From NCBI GenBank assembly GCA_022791945.1, contig JAAVZY010000065.1, forward strand, positions 1 to 64,000: DNA of 64,000 nucleotides, in the 5' to 3' direction. Below the pieces are notes generated by a model. The model searched no databases and was not told the DNA's origin. It saw nothing but the letters and a program-made list of their open reading frames with translations. Positions 7,409 to 16,444 of the stretch are shown piece by piece; position 1 is the first letter of the stretch; each line of letters begins with the position of its first letter. The translations under genes and the position numbers were made by a program. This stretch comes from Oscillospiraceae bacterium. GTDB taxonomy: Bacteria; Bacillota; Clostridia; Oscillospirales; Ruminococcaceae.

Positions 7409-9196
7409 ATGTATCGTTCCCATGTATTAGTTTGCGGCGGTACCGGCTGTACCTCTTCCGGCAGCCAGCAGATTATCAGCACTCTGGAGCAGGAGATTGC
7501 CCGCAACGGCCTGGATAAGGAAGTCAAGGTCATCAAGACCGGCTGCTTTGGCCTGTGCGCCCTTGGCCCGATCATGGTTGTCTATCCCGAGGGCAGCTTC
7601 TACTCTGCGGTGAAACCCGAGGATATCCCGGAGATTGTCTCCGAGCACCTGCTGAAGGGCCGGATCGTCAAGCGGCTTCTCTACTCCGAGACTGTGGAGG
7701 AGGACACTGTCAAATCCCTGAACGAAACCCAGTTCTACAAGAAGCAGCACCGTGTCGCCCTGAAAAACTGCGGCGTGATCGATCCCGAGAACGTTGAGGA
7801 GTACATTGCCTATGAGGGCTACGCGGCCCTGGGCAAGGTGCTCACTGAAATGACCCCCCAGCAGGTCATTGACACTGTGCTGGAAAGCGGCCTCCGGGGC
7901 CGGGGCGGCGCCGGCTTCCCCACCGGGCGGAAATGGTCCATGGCCGCCGCCAACCAGGCGGATCAGAAGTATGTCTGCTGCAATGCCGACGAGGGCGACC
8001 CCGGCGCATTCATGGATCGCTCCATCCTGGAGGGCGATCCCCATGTGGTGCTGGAGGCCATGGCCATCGCTGGCTATGCCATCGGCGCGACCCAGGGCTA
8101 CATCTATGTCCGGGCTGAGTACCCCATTGCGGTGAAGCGGCTGGAGATTGCCATTGCCCAGGCCCATGAGTACGGCCTGCTGGGCGACCACATCTTCGGC
8201 ACGGACTTCAGCTTTGACATAGGCATCCGGCTGGGCGCCGGCGCGTTCGTCTGCGGCGAGGAAACCGCTCTGATGACCTCCATTGAGGGCAAGCGGGGCG
8301 AGCCTCATCCCCGTCCCCCCTTCCCGGCGCTGAAGGGCCTGTGGCAGAAGCCCACCATCCTCAACAACGTGGAAACCTGGGCCAACGTCCCCCAAATCAT
8401 CCTGAAGGGGCCGGATTGGTTCAAGAGCATGGGCACTGAAAAATCCTCCGGCACCAAGGTGTTCGCCCTGGGCGGCAAGATACATAACACCGGCCTGGTG
8501 GAGGTTCCCATGGGCACCACCCTCCGGGAGATCATTGAGGAAATCGGCGGCGGCATTCCCAACGGGAAGAAGTTCAAGGCCGCGCAGACCGGCGGCCCCT
8601 CCGGCGGCTGCATCCCGGCCTCCCTCATCGACACCCCTATCGACTACGACAGCCTGATGGCCATCGGCTCCATGATGGGCTCTGGCGGCCTGATTGTTAT
8701 GGACGAGGACACCTGTATGGTGGACATCGCCAAGTTCTTCCTGGAATTCACCGTGGATGAGTCCTGCGGCAAGTGCGCCCCCTGCCGGATTGGCACTAAG
8801 CGGATGTATGAGATGCTTTCCCAGATCTGCAAGGGCAATGCCACGCTGGAGGATATCGACAAGCTGGAGGAGCTCTGCTACCAGATCAAGGCCGGTTCTC
8901 TCTGCGCCCTGGGCCAGACCGCTCCCAACCCGGTGCTCTCCACCCTGAAGTACTTCCGGGACGAGTATGAGGCGCACGTGGTTGAGAAGAGATGCCCCGC
9001 CGGGGTCTGCAAGGATCTGCTTACCTACGAGATCGACGCCGAGAAGTGCAAGGGCTGCACCCTCTGTGCCCGTCAGTGCCCGGTGGGCGCGATTACCGGC
9101 GTAGTGAAGCAGCCACACGTCATCGACAAGTCCAAGTGCATCAAGTGCGGCGCCTGCATGGAGAAATGCCGGTTTGGTGCCATTTCGAAGAAGTAA
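7409..9196 (+). CDS. hydB: Hydrogenase flavoprotein subunit HydB / NuoF-like
   Basis: A 595-residue NuoF/HndC-type subunit that binds FMN and NAD(H) and is where electrons from NADH enter the complex. Domain order: N-terminal thioredoxin-like [2Fe-2S] region (CGGTGCTSSG and GCFGLCALGP), the FMN-binding GRGGAGFPTGRKW near 160, the NAD-binding GAGAFVCGEETALM near 280, the [4Fe-4S] site SCGKCAPCR near 455, and a C-terminal pair of ferredoxin motifs (CKGCTLCARQC and CIKCGACMEKC). This long form with extra ferredoxin clusters is typical of bifurcating HydABC. AGGAGG lies 9 nt before the start. Confidence 0.95.
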   Translation: MYRSHVLVCGGTGCTSSGSQQIISTLEQEIARNGLDKEVKVIKTGCFGLCALGPIMVVYPEGSFYSAVKPEDIPEIVSEHLLKGRIVKRLLYSETVEEDTVKSLNETQFYKKQHRVALKNCGVIDPENVEEYIAYEGYAALGKVLTEMTPQQVIDTVLESGLRGRGGAGFPTGRKWSMAAANQADQKYVCCNADEGDPGAFMDRSILEGDPHVVLEAMAIAGYAIGATQGYIYVRAEYPIAVKRLEIAIAQAHEYGLLGDHIFGTDFSFDIGIRLGAGAFVCGEETALMTSIEGKRGEPHPRPPFPALKGLWQKPTILNNVETWANVPQIILKGPDWFKSMGTEKSSGTKVFALGGKIHNTGLVEVPMGTTLREIIEEIGGGIPNGKKFKAAQTGGPSGGCIPASLIDTPIDYDSLMAIGSMMGSGGLIVMDEDTCMVDIAKFFLEFTVDESCGKCAPCRIGTKRMYEMLSQICKGNATLEDIDKLEELCYQIKAGSLCALGQTAPNPVLSTLKYFRDEYEAHVVEKRCPAGVCKDLLTYEIDAEKCKGCTLCARQCPVGAITGVVKQPHVIDKSKCIKCGACMEKCRFGAISKK

Positions 9197-9211
9197 GGAG
9201 ACTGCCGGATT

Positions 9212-10957
9212 ATGGAAACTGTAACTCTGAAAATCAATAACATTCCAGTAACCGTACCGCGGGACACCACGATCATCGAAGCGGCCCGGCAGGCTGGGAT
9301 CAGCATCCCCACCCTCTGCTATCTGAAGGGCATCAATGAGATTGGCGCCTGCCGGATGTGTCTGGTTGAGGTCAAGGGCGCCCGGAGCTTTGCGGCCGCC
9401 TGCGTTCAGCCGGTTGGCGAGGGGATGGAGGTATTCACCAATACCCCCGAGCTGATCAAAAACCGGAAGAACACCCTGGAGCTGGTGCTCTCCACCCACG
9501 ACAAAAAGTGCCTGTCCTGCTCCCGGAGCGGCGACTGTGAGCTTCAGCGTCTTTCCCGTGAGTACGGCATTGAGGATGAAAACAAGTTCGAGGGCGAGAA
9601 GAACCACTACGAGCTGGACGCCTCCGCCGCCCACATGGTGCGGGACAACAACAAGTGCATCCTCTGCCGCCGGTGCGTGGCGGCCTGCGCCAACGTTCAG
9701 GGCATCGGCGTGATCGGTCCCAATCAGCGCGGCTTCAAGGCCCACATTGCCAGCGCCTTTGAGATGGATCTGGCGGATACCTCCTGTGTATCCTGCGGCC
9801 AGTGCATTACCGCTTGCCCGGTGGGCGCGCTGTACGAAAAGGACGTTACCGACGAGGTCTTTGCGGCCATCAACGATCCAAAGAAGATCGTAATTGTTCA
9901 GACCGCTCCGGCCGTCCGCACCGCTCTGGGCGAGCCCTTCGGCCTGCCCATCGGCACCAACGTGAAGGGCCGGATGGCTGCCGCTATCCGCCGCCTGGGC
10001 GTTGACAAGGTATTTGACACGGATTTCTCCGCTGACCTGACCATTATGGAAGAGGCCAACGAGTTCATTGAGCGGGTGAAGAACGGCGGCGTGCTGCCCA
10101 TGATCACCTCCTGCTCTCCTGGCTGGGTCAAGTTCTGCGAGCACTATTATCCGGACATGATCGAGAACCTGTCCACCTGCAAATCTCCCCAGCAGATGTT
10201 CGGCGCGATTGTGAAGACCTACTACGCCGAGAAGAACAACATCGATCCAAAGGACATCTATCTGGTTTCCGTCATGCCCTGCACCGCCAAGAAGTTCGAG
10301 CGGGGCCGTGACGATCAGGCCGCAGCCGGCGTGCCGGACATTGACGCGGTTCTCACCACCCGTGAGCTGGCGAAGATGATCAAGAAGGCGGGCCTGATGT
10401 TCGCCGAGCTGCCGGATGAAGAGTTCGATCTGCCCCTGGGCATCGGCTCCGGCGCGGGTGCGATCTTCGGCGCCACCGGCGGCGTTATGGAGGCTGCCCT
10501 CCGCACCGCGGTGGAGACTCTGACGGACACCAAGCTGGAAGGGGAGGCGCTGGACTTCAAGGAGGTCCGGGGCATTGAGGGCATCAAGGAGGCTGCTTAT
10601 AAGGTAGGCGATCTGGAGGTCAAGGTAGCGGTTGCCTCCGGCCTGGCCAACGCCCGGAAGCTGCTGGACGCTGTGAAGGCGGGAGAAGCCAAGTACGACT
10701 TTATTGAGATTATGGCCTGCCCCGGCGGCTGCGTCAACGGCGGCGGTCAGCCCATCGTGCAGGCGCCTGTCCGGAACGCCAAGGACATCCGCACCCTCCG
10801 TGCGAAGGTTCTGTATGATGAGGATCTGAATCTGCCTTACCGGAAGTCCCACGACAACCCGGTGATCAAGGAGCTGTATGAGACTTATCTGGAGAAGCCC
10901 GGCAGCCACAAGGCCCACGAGATCCTCCACACCTCCTATGTAAAACGCGGTCTGTAA
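9212..10957 (+). CDS. hydA: Catalytic [FeFe] hydrogenase subunit HydA / HndD
   Basis: A 581-residue group A hydrogenase that reduces protons to H2. The N-terminal [2Fe-2S] domain shows GACRMCLVEV; a His-ligated cluster motif HDKKCLSCSRSGDC follows near 95; two [4Fe-4S] motifs (CILCRRCVAAC and CVSCGQCITAC) lie near 147-210. The H-cluster loops are TSCSPGW near 303, MPCTAKKFE near 356 and EIMACPGGCVNGGG near 505. The first loop reads CS where many enzymes have CC. C-terminal small-subunit residues end in AHEILHTSYV. It closes the operon, and a strong terminator follows at 11036. With HydB and HydC it should couple NADH and ferredoxin oxidation to H2 formation. Confidence 0.96.
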   Translation: METVTLKINNIPVTVPRDTTIIEAARQAGISIPTLCYLKGINEIGACRMCLVEVKGARSFAAACVQPVGEGMEVFTNTPELIKNRKNTLELVLSTHDKKCLSCSRSGDCELQRLSREYGIEDENKFEGEKNHYELDASAAHMVRDNNKCILCRRCVAACANVQGIGVIGPNQRGFKAHIASAFEMDLADTSCVSCGQCITACPVGALYEKDVTDEVFAAINDPKKIVIVQTAPAVRTALGEPFGLPIGTNVKGRMAAAIRRLGVDKVFDTDFSADLTIMEEANEFIERVKNGGVLPMITSCSPGWVKFCEHYYPDMIENLSTCKSPQQMFGAIVKTYYAEKNNIDPKDIYLVSVMPCTAKKFERGRDDQAAAGVPDIDAVLTTRELAKMIKKAGLMFAELPDEEFDLPLGIGSGAGAIFGATGGVMEAALRTAVETLTDTKLEGEALDFKEVRGIEGIKEAAYKVGDLEVKVAVASGLANARKLLDAVKAGEAKYDFIEIMACPGGCVNGGGQPIVQAPVRNAKDIRTLRAKVLYDEDLNLPYRKSHDNPVIKELYETYLEKPGSHKAHEILHTSYVKRGL

Positions 10958-10964
10958 GGGCAGG

Positions 10965-11021
10965 ACCTTGGGGGCGGAGCCCCCAAACCTCCGCCAAAGG
11001 GACTCGTCCCTTTGGAATCCC
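10965..11021. repeat. Half-element of the palindromic repeat family (CTTGGGG-type end)
   Basis: Two hairpins directly after hydA: CTTGGGGGC-GGA-GCCCCCAA and CCAAAGGGACTCGTCCCTTTGG, followed by AATCCCA. The same modules start the copy at 55853. The internal and far-end parts are absent, so this is a solo end. Confidence 0.7.
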
Positions 11022-11035
11022 ACGATACGTTTAGA

Positions 11036-11070
11036 GGGAGAGGGTTCTTTAGGAACCCTCTCCCTTTGTT
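11036..11070 (+). terminator. Intrinsic terminator of the hydrogenase operon
   Basis: GGGAGAGGGTTC (11036-11047) pairs with GAACCCTCTCCC (11053-11064) over a 5-nt loop, followed by TTTGTT. A 12-bp perfect stem placed 80 nt after hydA ends the operon. Confidence 0.8.
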
Positions 11071-11080
11071 GCCTAGTGCA

Positions 11081-11232
11081 TCGAAGGGCAAGGCCGCGAG
11101 ACAGAGTCTCGCGTCCCCGCTGCGCCGCTAGCGGCGCAGCTCAGAATTCGGCGAAGCCGAATTCCTAAGTGCGTTGTGAAACAACGCACTGCGGTGACTC
11201 GAGGGCAGCGCCCTCGAGGTCTTGCCCTTCGA
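11081..11232. repeat. Compact palindromic repeat element (type copy, five hairpins)
   Basis: The clearest compact copy. The 12-bp terminal inverted repeat is TCGAAGGGCAAG at 11081 and CTTGCCCTTCGA at 11221. Between them are five consecutive perfect hairpins: GCGAGAC-AGA-GTCTCGC, TGCGCCGC-TA-GCGGCGCA, GAATTCGGC-GAA-GCCGAATTC, GTGCGTTGT-GAA-ACAACGCAC and CTCGAGGGC-AGC-GCCCTCGAG. It is non-coding; the reading frame that passes through it upstream of the DegV gene is incidental. Confidence 0.9.
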
Positions 11233-11282
11233 CGCACCCAGAGATTTTGAGCAGGCACGAAAGGAAATGGAGAGAAGCAGCC

Positions 11283-12128
11283 ATGGCTGGAATGAGAATC
11301 AGCGGGGACAGCACAATTGATCTGTCGCCGGAGCTGAGATCCGCCTATCAGGTGGAGCTGACACCCCTATACATCAACATGGACGGCCAGTCCCGCAGGG
11401 ACGGAGTTGAAATTCAGCCGGAGGACATCTACGCCTATGTGGAGCGCACCGGCACTCTGCCCAAGACCTCCGCCCCCTCGGTAGAGGACTATCTGCGGTT
11501 TTTCCGCAGCCAGCGGGAGCAGTTCGACGCCGTCATTCACTTCAACATCAGCGCGGAGTTTTCCAGCGCGCACCAGAACGCCCGGATCGCCGCCCAGGAG
11601 GTGGACGGGGTTTATCCCCTGGACAGCCGGAACCTTTCCACAGGCACCGGCCTTCTGGTGCTGGAGGCCTGCGAGCTGGCCCGGCAGGGCTGCGCCCCCC
11701 AGGAGATTCTGGAGGAGATCCACCGTCTGATTCCCCGGGTGGAGGCCAGCTTCATCATCAACCGGCTGGACTATCTGGCCAAGGGCGGCCGCTGCTCCAG
11801 CCTGCTGGCCCTGGGGGCCAATGTTCTCCAGCTCCGGCCGATGATACTGGTCAAGGATGGAAAAATGGAGGTCGGAAAGAAGTTCCGGGGCTCCTACAAC
11901 GATTGTATGTGCCGGTACATTGAATCCAAGCTCCGGGATCGGACGGATCTGCGGCGCAAACGGATCTTCATCACCCACACCCGCTGCCCGGAAGAAACGC
12001 TGGAGGCTGCCCGCAGGACGGTGGATGACTGCCAGCAGTTCGACCAGGTGCTGGAAACGACCGCAGGCTGCACCATCACCAATCACTGCGGGGAGAACAC
12101 CCTGGGCGTGCTTTTCATCCGGGAATAA
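11283..12128 (+). CDS. DegV family fatty-acid-binding protein
   Basis: A 281-residue DegV-family protein. These bind a long-chain fatty acid; in Firmicutes some (FakB) present fatty acids to the kinase FakA. Visible family features are the N-terminal DSTIDL segment, VTLTPLYINMDG-like strand, the TSAPSVEDYL segment (TSQPS-equivalent) and the central DSRNLSTGTGLLVL helix. The ATG at 11283 is chosen over upstream in-frame ATGs because those read through the repeat element. No fakA neighbour is seen, so the partner is unknown. Confidence 0.9.
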   Translation: MAGMRISGDSTIDLSPELRSAYQVELTPLYINMDGQSRRDGVEIQPEDIYAYVERTGTLPKTSAPSVEDYLRFFRSQREQFDAVIHFNISAEFSSAHQNARIAAQEVDGVYPLDSRNLSTGTGLLVLEACELARQGCAPQEILEEIHRLIPRVEASFIINRLDYLAKGGRCSSLLALGANVLQLRPMILVKDGKMEVGKKFRGSYNDCMCRYIESKLRDRTDLRRKRIFITHTRCPEETLEAARRTVDDCQQFDQVLETTAGCTITNHCGENTLGVLFIRE

Positions 12129-12152
12129 TCAATTCCCATCGGAGGATTTTTC

Positions 12153-13427
12153 ATGCAGCCGAACTACCGTCTGACCCGCCTGGGGTGCTACACCGGCATC
12201 TTTACCCAGGCGATCATCTGCAACATCACGCCGCTCCTGTTCATCCCGATTATGGAGCTCTACGGGCTCACCTACACCCAGCTGGGAATCCTGGTGGGCG
12301 TCAACTTTGTCACTCAGGTCACGGTGGATATCCTCTTCTCAGGCGCCATTGACCGGTACGGCTACCGCCGGATTGCCCTGCCGGCCATCCTCTGCGCAGT
12401 GGCGGGACTGCTGCTCTTCTCAGCGGCGCCGCTGCTCTTTCCGGATGTGTACCTGGGGCTTCTGCTGGCAACGATGATCTTCGCGGCCTCCAGCGGCCTG
12501 CTGGAGGTGATGGTGTCCCCCATTGTGGACGCTCTGCCCAGCCGGAACAAGGGGGCTTCCATGAGCCTGACGCACTCCTTTTACGCCTGGGGCTCCGTGG
12601 TGGTCATTGTGCTGACCACCCTGTTTGTCTACGCCTTCGGGGCGGCGCGCTGGCAGACGGTGATCCTGCTTTGGACGCTGGTTCCCGCGGCGAACTTTGT
12701 GATCTTTTTCAAGTCGCCGTTCCCGCCCACCACCCCGGAGGAAAAGCGGGAAAAGCCCCGAAAGCTGCTGTTTCAGCCCTTTTTCCTGGTGGGCCTGCTG
12801 GCGATCATGCTGGGCGCTTCTACGGAGCTGATCATGTCTCAGTGGTCCAGCGCCTATATGGAGAAGGGGCTGGCGCTGCCCAAGGTGCTGGGAGATCTCC
12901 TGGGGATGTGCGGCTTTGCCTTCTTCATGGGGATCGGGCGCACCTACTACGGCATCCGGGGCGGACGGATGAACATGAACCGCGCCATTGTGCTCTGCGC
13001 CTCCGGGGCGGCGGTATGCTACGTGATTGTGGCGATTTCCCCCTGGAACTGGCTGAATATCCTGGCCTGCGCCCTGTGCGGCATTGGGGCCAGCATTCTC
13101 TGGCCGGGCACGCTGGTGACCTGCTCGGAGCGCTACCCCATGGGGGGCGCCTGGATGTTCGCCATCCTGGCCGCTGCCGGGGACATCGGAAATTCCATCG
13201 GCCCCTGGCTGATGGGCCTGATCACGGACCACGCGCAGAATACCTCCCTGGCCCTGTGGTTCCGGGACTGGCTTTCCCTCTCCGGCGAGCAGGCCGCTAT
13301 GCGGGCAGGCGTGCTGATCTGCGCCGTCTTCCCGCTGGGAGCCGCCCTCTGTCATGCCGCGCTGGGCCGGATGCTCCGCCGGCACGGTCAGAAGCAGGCA
13401 GCCCCGGAGGCGGGCCCAATGGGCTGA
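12153..13427 (+). CDS. MFS transporter
   Basis: A 424-residue major facilitator superfamily permease with about 12 hydrophobic segments, a cytoplasmic loop KSPFPPTTPEEKREKPRK near 190-207 between the two halves, and the loop DRYGYRR after TM2 that matches the MFS D-R-G-RR pattern. GGAGG lies 7 nt before the ATG. It follows the DegV gene by 24 nt, so the two are probably cotranscribed. Substrate unknown; the shape recalls sugar/FucP-like members. Confidence 0.88.
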   Translation: MQPNYRLTRLGCYTGIFTQAIICNITPLLFIPIMELYGLTYTQLGILVGVNFVTQVTVDILFSGAIDRYGYRRIALPAILCAVAGLLLFSAAPLLFPDVYLGLLLATMIFAASSGLLEVMVSPIVDALPSRNKGASMSLTHSFYAWGSVVVIVLTTLFVYAFGAARWQTVILLWTLVPAANFVIFFKSPFPPTTPEEKREKPRKLLFQPFFLVGLLAIMLGASTELIMSQWSSAYMEKGLALPKVLGDLLGMCGFAFFMGIGRTYYGIRGGRMNMNRAIVLCASGAAVCYVIVAISPWNWLNILACALCGIGASILWPGTLVTCSERYPMGGAWMFAILAAAGDIGNSIGPWLMGLITDHAQNTSLALWFRDWLSLSGEQAAMRAGVLICAVFPLGAALCHAALGRMLRRHGQKQAAPEAGPMG

Positions 13428-13453
13428 CTGCCCGGATTCCATTGGATTTTTCA

Positions 13454-13482
13454 TTGATTTCCTGGGCGAAAGCTGTTACAAT
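13454..13482 (+). promoter_or_regulatory. Promoter upstream of the zinc-ribbon gene
   Basis: TTGATT (13454-13459), 17 nt, TACAAT (13477-13482). It lies 65 nt before the zinc-ribbon protein start in an AT-rich patch. Confidence 0.6.
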
Positions 13483-13546
13483 ATAAGAAAATAGGACTTT
13501 TCCACAAAATAAATCCATCAGCTGCTTTGAGAAAGGACAGAACACC

Positions 13547-14038
13547 ATGAAAACCTGTACGCGATGCGGAGTACAAAGCCCCGATAATGCCACCTTCTGT
13601 ACGGTCTGCGGCACTCAGCTGCCCGACGCGCCGGCCCCCGCCTCTCCCCAGCCTACCCCTGACGGTCAGGCCTATCAGTCCGGCGCCTACCCGCAGGGCG
13701 GGAACGTACCTCCTGCCTATCCCCAGAACGGCGCGCCCGGCTATCAGCCCTACCAGCAGGCTCCAGGCTATCCGCCGCAGCAGCCTTACCAGACACCCCA
13801 GCAGCCCGCCCCCAGCAAGGCGCCCCTGGTGCTGGGAATTATCGGCGCTGTCTTCGCCCTGCTGCTGCCGATTGTGACCTATGCCTGTTCCATCCCCGGC
13901 CTGATCCTCGCGGGACGGAACGCCAAAGCCGGCTATCCCGCCACAGGCGTCAAGGTGCTGAACATTATAGCGCTGGTAGTCGCGGTGATCAACTCCATCG
14001 CAGGCGTTGTCATTAACCTGTCCGCTCTGGGCTTCTGA
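13547..14038 (+). CDS. Zinc-ribbon, Pro/Gln/Tyr-rich membrane protein (DUF4190-like)
   Basis: A 163-residue protein with an N-terminal zinc ribbon (CTRCG and CTVCG, residues 4-24), a low-complexity linker rich in Pro, Gln, Tyr and Gly (about 28-95, repeats such as YPQG/YPQN/YQPYQQ), and two predicted transmembrane helices (about 98-125 and 138-160) separated by AGRNAKAGYPATG. The helix pair resembles DUF4190. Function is unknown; such proteins are widespread in Clostridia. A promoter is visible 65 nt upstream. Confidence 0.85.
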   Translation: MKTCTRCGVQSPDNATFCTVCGTQLPDAPAPASPQPTPDGQAYQSGAYPQGGNVPPAYPQNGAPGYQPYQQAPGYPPQQPYQTPQQPAPSKAPLVLGIIGAVFALLLPIVTYACSIPGLILAGRNAKAGYPATGVKVLNIIALVVAVINSIAGVVINLSALGF

Positions 14039-14094
14039 TCCGCGCCCGGAGCTGGCGGAGCGCGGACAAAACCGAACGCAAGGAGGCAATTTCC

Positions 14095-15591
14095 ATGCTG
14101 AACGAATTCCCGCTGAAAAATCCCATGACCAAGGAAGAATATAAGGATGTGGCCCAGGAGCTGAAAACCGAGCTCTCTGTCCTTCAGCATCAGATTCAGG
14201 ACGCAAAGCTTCCTGTGATCATCCTCTTTGAGGGCTGGGGCGCAGCCGGAAAGGGCACGCTGATTTCCGACATGCTCCAGAACCTGGATCCCCGCAGCTT
14301 CAAGGTCCATTCCACCCTTCCGCCCACTGACGAGGACAAACGCCGTCCCTGGCTGTACCGCCACTGGTGCGGCATTCCGGAAAAGGGCCGGATCTCCATC
14401 CTGGATCGGAGCTGGTATCCGGAGGCCTCCCTGGCCAGGCTGGAGGACGGCCTCTCTGAGGAAGTATCCGCCGAACGGCTCCGGGAGATCAACGCCTTTG
14501 AGCATCAGCTCACCGACGACGGGTATCTGATCATCAAGTTCTTCCTGCACATCTCTCAGAAAAAGCAGAGAAAGCGCCTGGAAAAGCTGGCGGACAACCC
14601 GGATACCGCCTGGCGGGCCACCAAGCTGGACTGGTCCCGGAACAAAAAGTACGATCGCTACTGCGCGGTCTTCGACGCCATGCTGGAGGCCACCCATACT
14701 CCTGCCGCCCCTTGGCACATCCTCTCCGGTCAGGAGCATTACACCGCGCGCTACGAAATGTACCGGATTCTCACCGACAGCATCCGCAGCGCGCTGGCGG
14801 TCAAGGCTTCCGCCAAGGTGCGGAAGTCCCGGAAGCCCGCCGCTCCCAGGGAGATGCCCGGCTTCCAGCTGGTGTCCATGCCCAAGCTGGCTGAGGTTAC
14901 CCTGGACAAGGCCCTTGCCCAGGAGGAGTACAAGGAGCTTTTGAAGGATCGCCAGCGGCAGATCCGGGAGCTTCATAACCGGCTGTACAAGGAGAAGGTG
15001 CCGGTCATTGCTGTATATGAGGGCTGGGACGCGGCCGGCAAGGGCGGCAACATCAAGCGCCTGACCGCGGCTCTGGATCCCCGGGGCTATGAGGTGATCC
15101 CGATTGCCTCCCCTTCCTCCACGGAGCTTGCCCATCACTACCTCTGGCGGTTTTGGCGCGCCCTGCCCAAGGATGGGCATGTGACCATTTTTGATCGCAC
15201 CTGGTACGGCCGGGTGATGGTGGAACGGATCGAGGGCTTTGCCTCCGAGACCGAGTGGAAGCGCGCTTATCGGGAGATCAACGAGTTTGAGGAATCCCTT
15301 CACAACTGGGGCGCGGTTCTGCTGAAATTCTGGCTTCATATCGATCCGGACGAGCAGCTCCGCCGGTTCCAGGAGCGGGAAGCCATCCCGGAAAAGAACT
15401 GGAAAATCACCGCCGAGGACTGGCGCAACCGGGATAAATGGGAACAGTATGAAATCGCGGTCAACGATATGATCCGCCTCACCAGCACCGACTTCGCCCC
15501 CTGGACCATCATCGAATCCCAAGACAAGCGCTATGGCCGCATCAAAGCCATGGACGCGTTTATCCGCGCCGTGGAAGAGAAGCTGGACTGA
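14095..15591 (+). CDS. pap: Polyphosphate:AMP phosphotransferase (two-domain PPK2)
   Basis: A 498-residue tandem PPK2 protein that uses polyphosphate to phosphorylate AMP to ADP. Domain 1 (about 15-235) has the Walker A variant FEGWGAAGKG and DRSWY; domain 2 (about 270-495) has YEGWDAAGKGG and DRTWYGRVMVERIEG. In known two-domain (class II) enzymes the C-terminal half is catalytic, and domain 2 here keeps the most canonical motifs. AAGGAGG lies 8 nt before the ATG. It is followed by a large repeat element rather than another gene. Confidence 0.92.
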   Translation: MLNEFPLKNPMTKEEYKDVAQELKTELSVLQHQIQDAKLPVIILFEGWGAAGKGTLISDMLQNLDPRSFKVHSTLPPTDEDKRRPWLYRHWCGIPEKGRISILDRSWYPEASLARLEDGLSEEVSAERLREINAFEHQLTDDGYLIIKFFLHISQKKQRKRLEKLADNPDTAWRATKLDWSRNKKYDRYCAVFDAMLEATHTPAAPWHILSGQEHYTARYEMYRILTDSIRSALAVKASAKVRKSRKPAAPREMPGFQLVSMPKLAEVTLDKALAQEEYKELLKDRQRQIRELHNRLYKEKVPVIAVYEGWDAAGKGGNIKRLTAALDPRGYEVIPIASPSSTELAHHYLWRFWRALPKDGHVTIFDRTWYGRVMVERIEGFASETEWKRAYREINEFEESLHNWGAVLLKFWLHIDPDEQLRRFQEREAIPEKNWKITAEDWRNRDKWEQYEIAVNDMIRLTSTDFAPWTIIESQDKRYGRIKAMDAFIRAVEEKLD

Positions 15592-15600
15592 GTATTCACA

Positions 15601-16367
15601 GAAGGGAAGGCCGCGAGAGCTCTGCTCTCGCGCTCTCGCCAAGGAGAGCCAGCTCCCCTTGGATTCCCGTCTTTTTAAGGGCGAAGGGGGTGGGGGTTCA
15701 AGTCTGTACAGACTTGTTACTTCCTGCCTCGCTGACACTTCCTGCGTGGTCGATCGCCCGCCTACCCATTTTTTCGTAAAGAAAAAATTCATCCCCATAG
15801 GCGGCGCAAACGGTGCGACGCAGAAAGTCCCGAGCGTGTTCTGTTACGCTCGGAACTTTCTGCAAGAAAGGGCTTTGTGCGACGTTCGGAATCCCCCAGT
15901 CAGGGCTACCGCCTGACGGCGGCATCCCTGCCATGCCCCATACGTTCCAAAGGAACGTATGGGAGAGGGGACCGCCGCCGGACAAGAGGGACGGTGGTGG
16001 AGGAAGGATTCCGATCGTGGCACAAAATCCCTCCCCGCAGAGCCTGTGAGCGTGGTAGTATTACGCTCATACCCTCTGCGCCGCAAGGAAGTACCCCCGC
16101 ACGCTGGAGGGAGCTTTTTTCTTTACGAAAAAAGCGTCCTGCGGGAATCAAACTCTCTGCGTGGCAGGAAGCCGGAAGTCTGTACAGACTCAACCACCCC
16201 TTTTCCGCCCTTAAAAATCCCTTAAAAATAATGGGAATCCAATGGGAATCCCTTCCCGATGCGCCGCCAGCGGCGCATCTCAGAATTCGGCGAAGCCGAA
16301 TTCCTAAGTGCGTTGTGAAACAACGCACTGCGGAGACTCGAGGGCAGAGCCCTCGAGGTCTTCCCGC
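15601..16367. repeat. Extended palindromic repeat element (about 770 bp)
   Basis: Full extended copy beginning GAAGGGAAGGCCGCGAG and ending CCTCGAGGTCTTCCC. The interior is roughly symmetric. The palindrome CAAGTCTGTACAGACTTG (15699-15716) recurs as AAGTCTGTACAGACT at 16176-16190. TTTTTCGTAAAGAAAAA near 15768-15790 recurs inverted at 16115-16133. The right end has the same hairpins as the compact copy (GCCGCCAGCGGC, GAATTCGGC-GAA-GCCGAATTC, GTGCGTTGT-GAA-ACAACGCAC, CTCGAGGGC-AGA-GCCCTCGAG). It fills the whole gap between the pap and HD genes; short open frames inside are not credible genes. Confidence 0.88.
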
Positions 16368-16394
16368 TGTAATATGTTCTCTATCATGCGTTTC

Positions 16395-16428
16395 ACTGCC
16401 CCCCTGCGGACGCAGGGGGCAGTTTTTT
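16395..16428 (+). terminator. Intrinsic terminator immediately before the HD gene
   Basis: CTGCCCCCCTGCG pairs with CGCAGGGGGCAG over a short loop and is followed by TTTTTT ending at 16428. The Shine-Dalgarno of the HD gene begins three bases later, so this hairpin would stop transcripts before that gene unless they read through. Confidence 0.75.
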
Positions 16429-16444
16429 ACAGGAGGATATGGAT

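Noticed and set aside
7427-11023. A 1198-codon open frame on the minus strand across the hydB-hydA region
   Set aside because: It is antisense to two clearly conserved hydrogenase genes, and its translation is low in recognisable motifs and rich in Gly/His/Leu, as expected of a GC-driven shadow frame.
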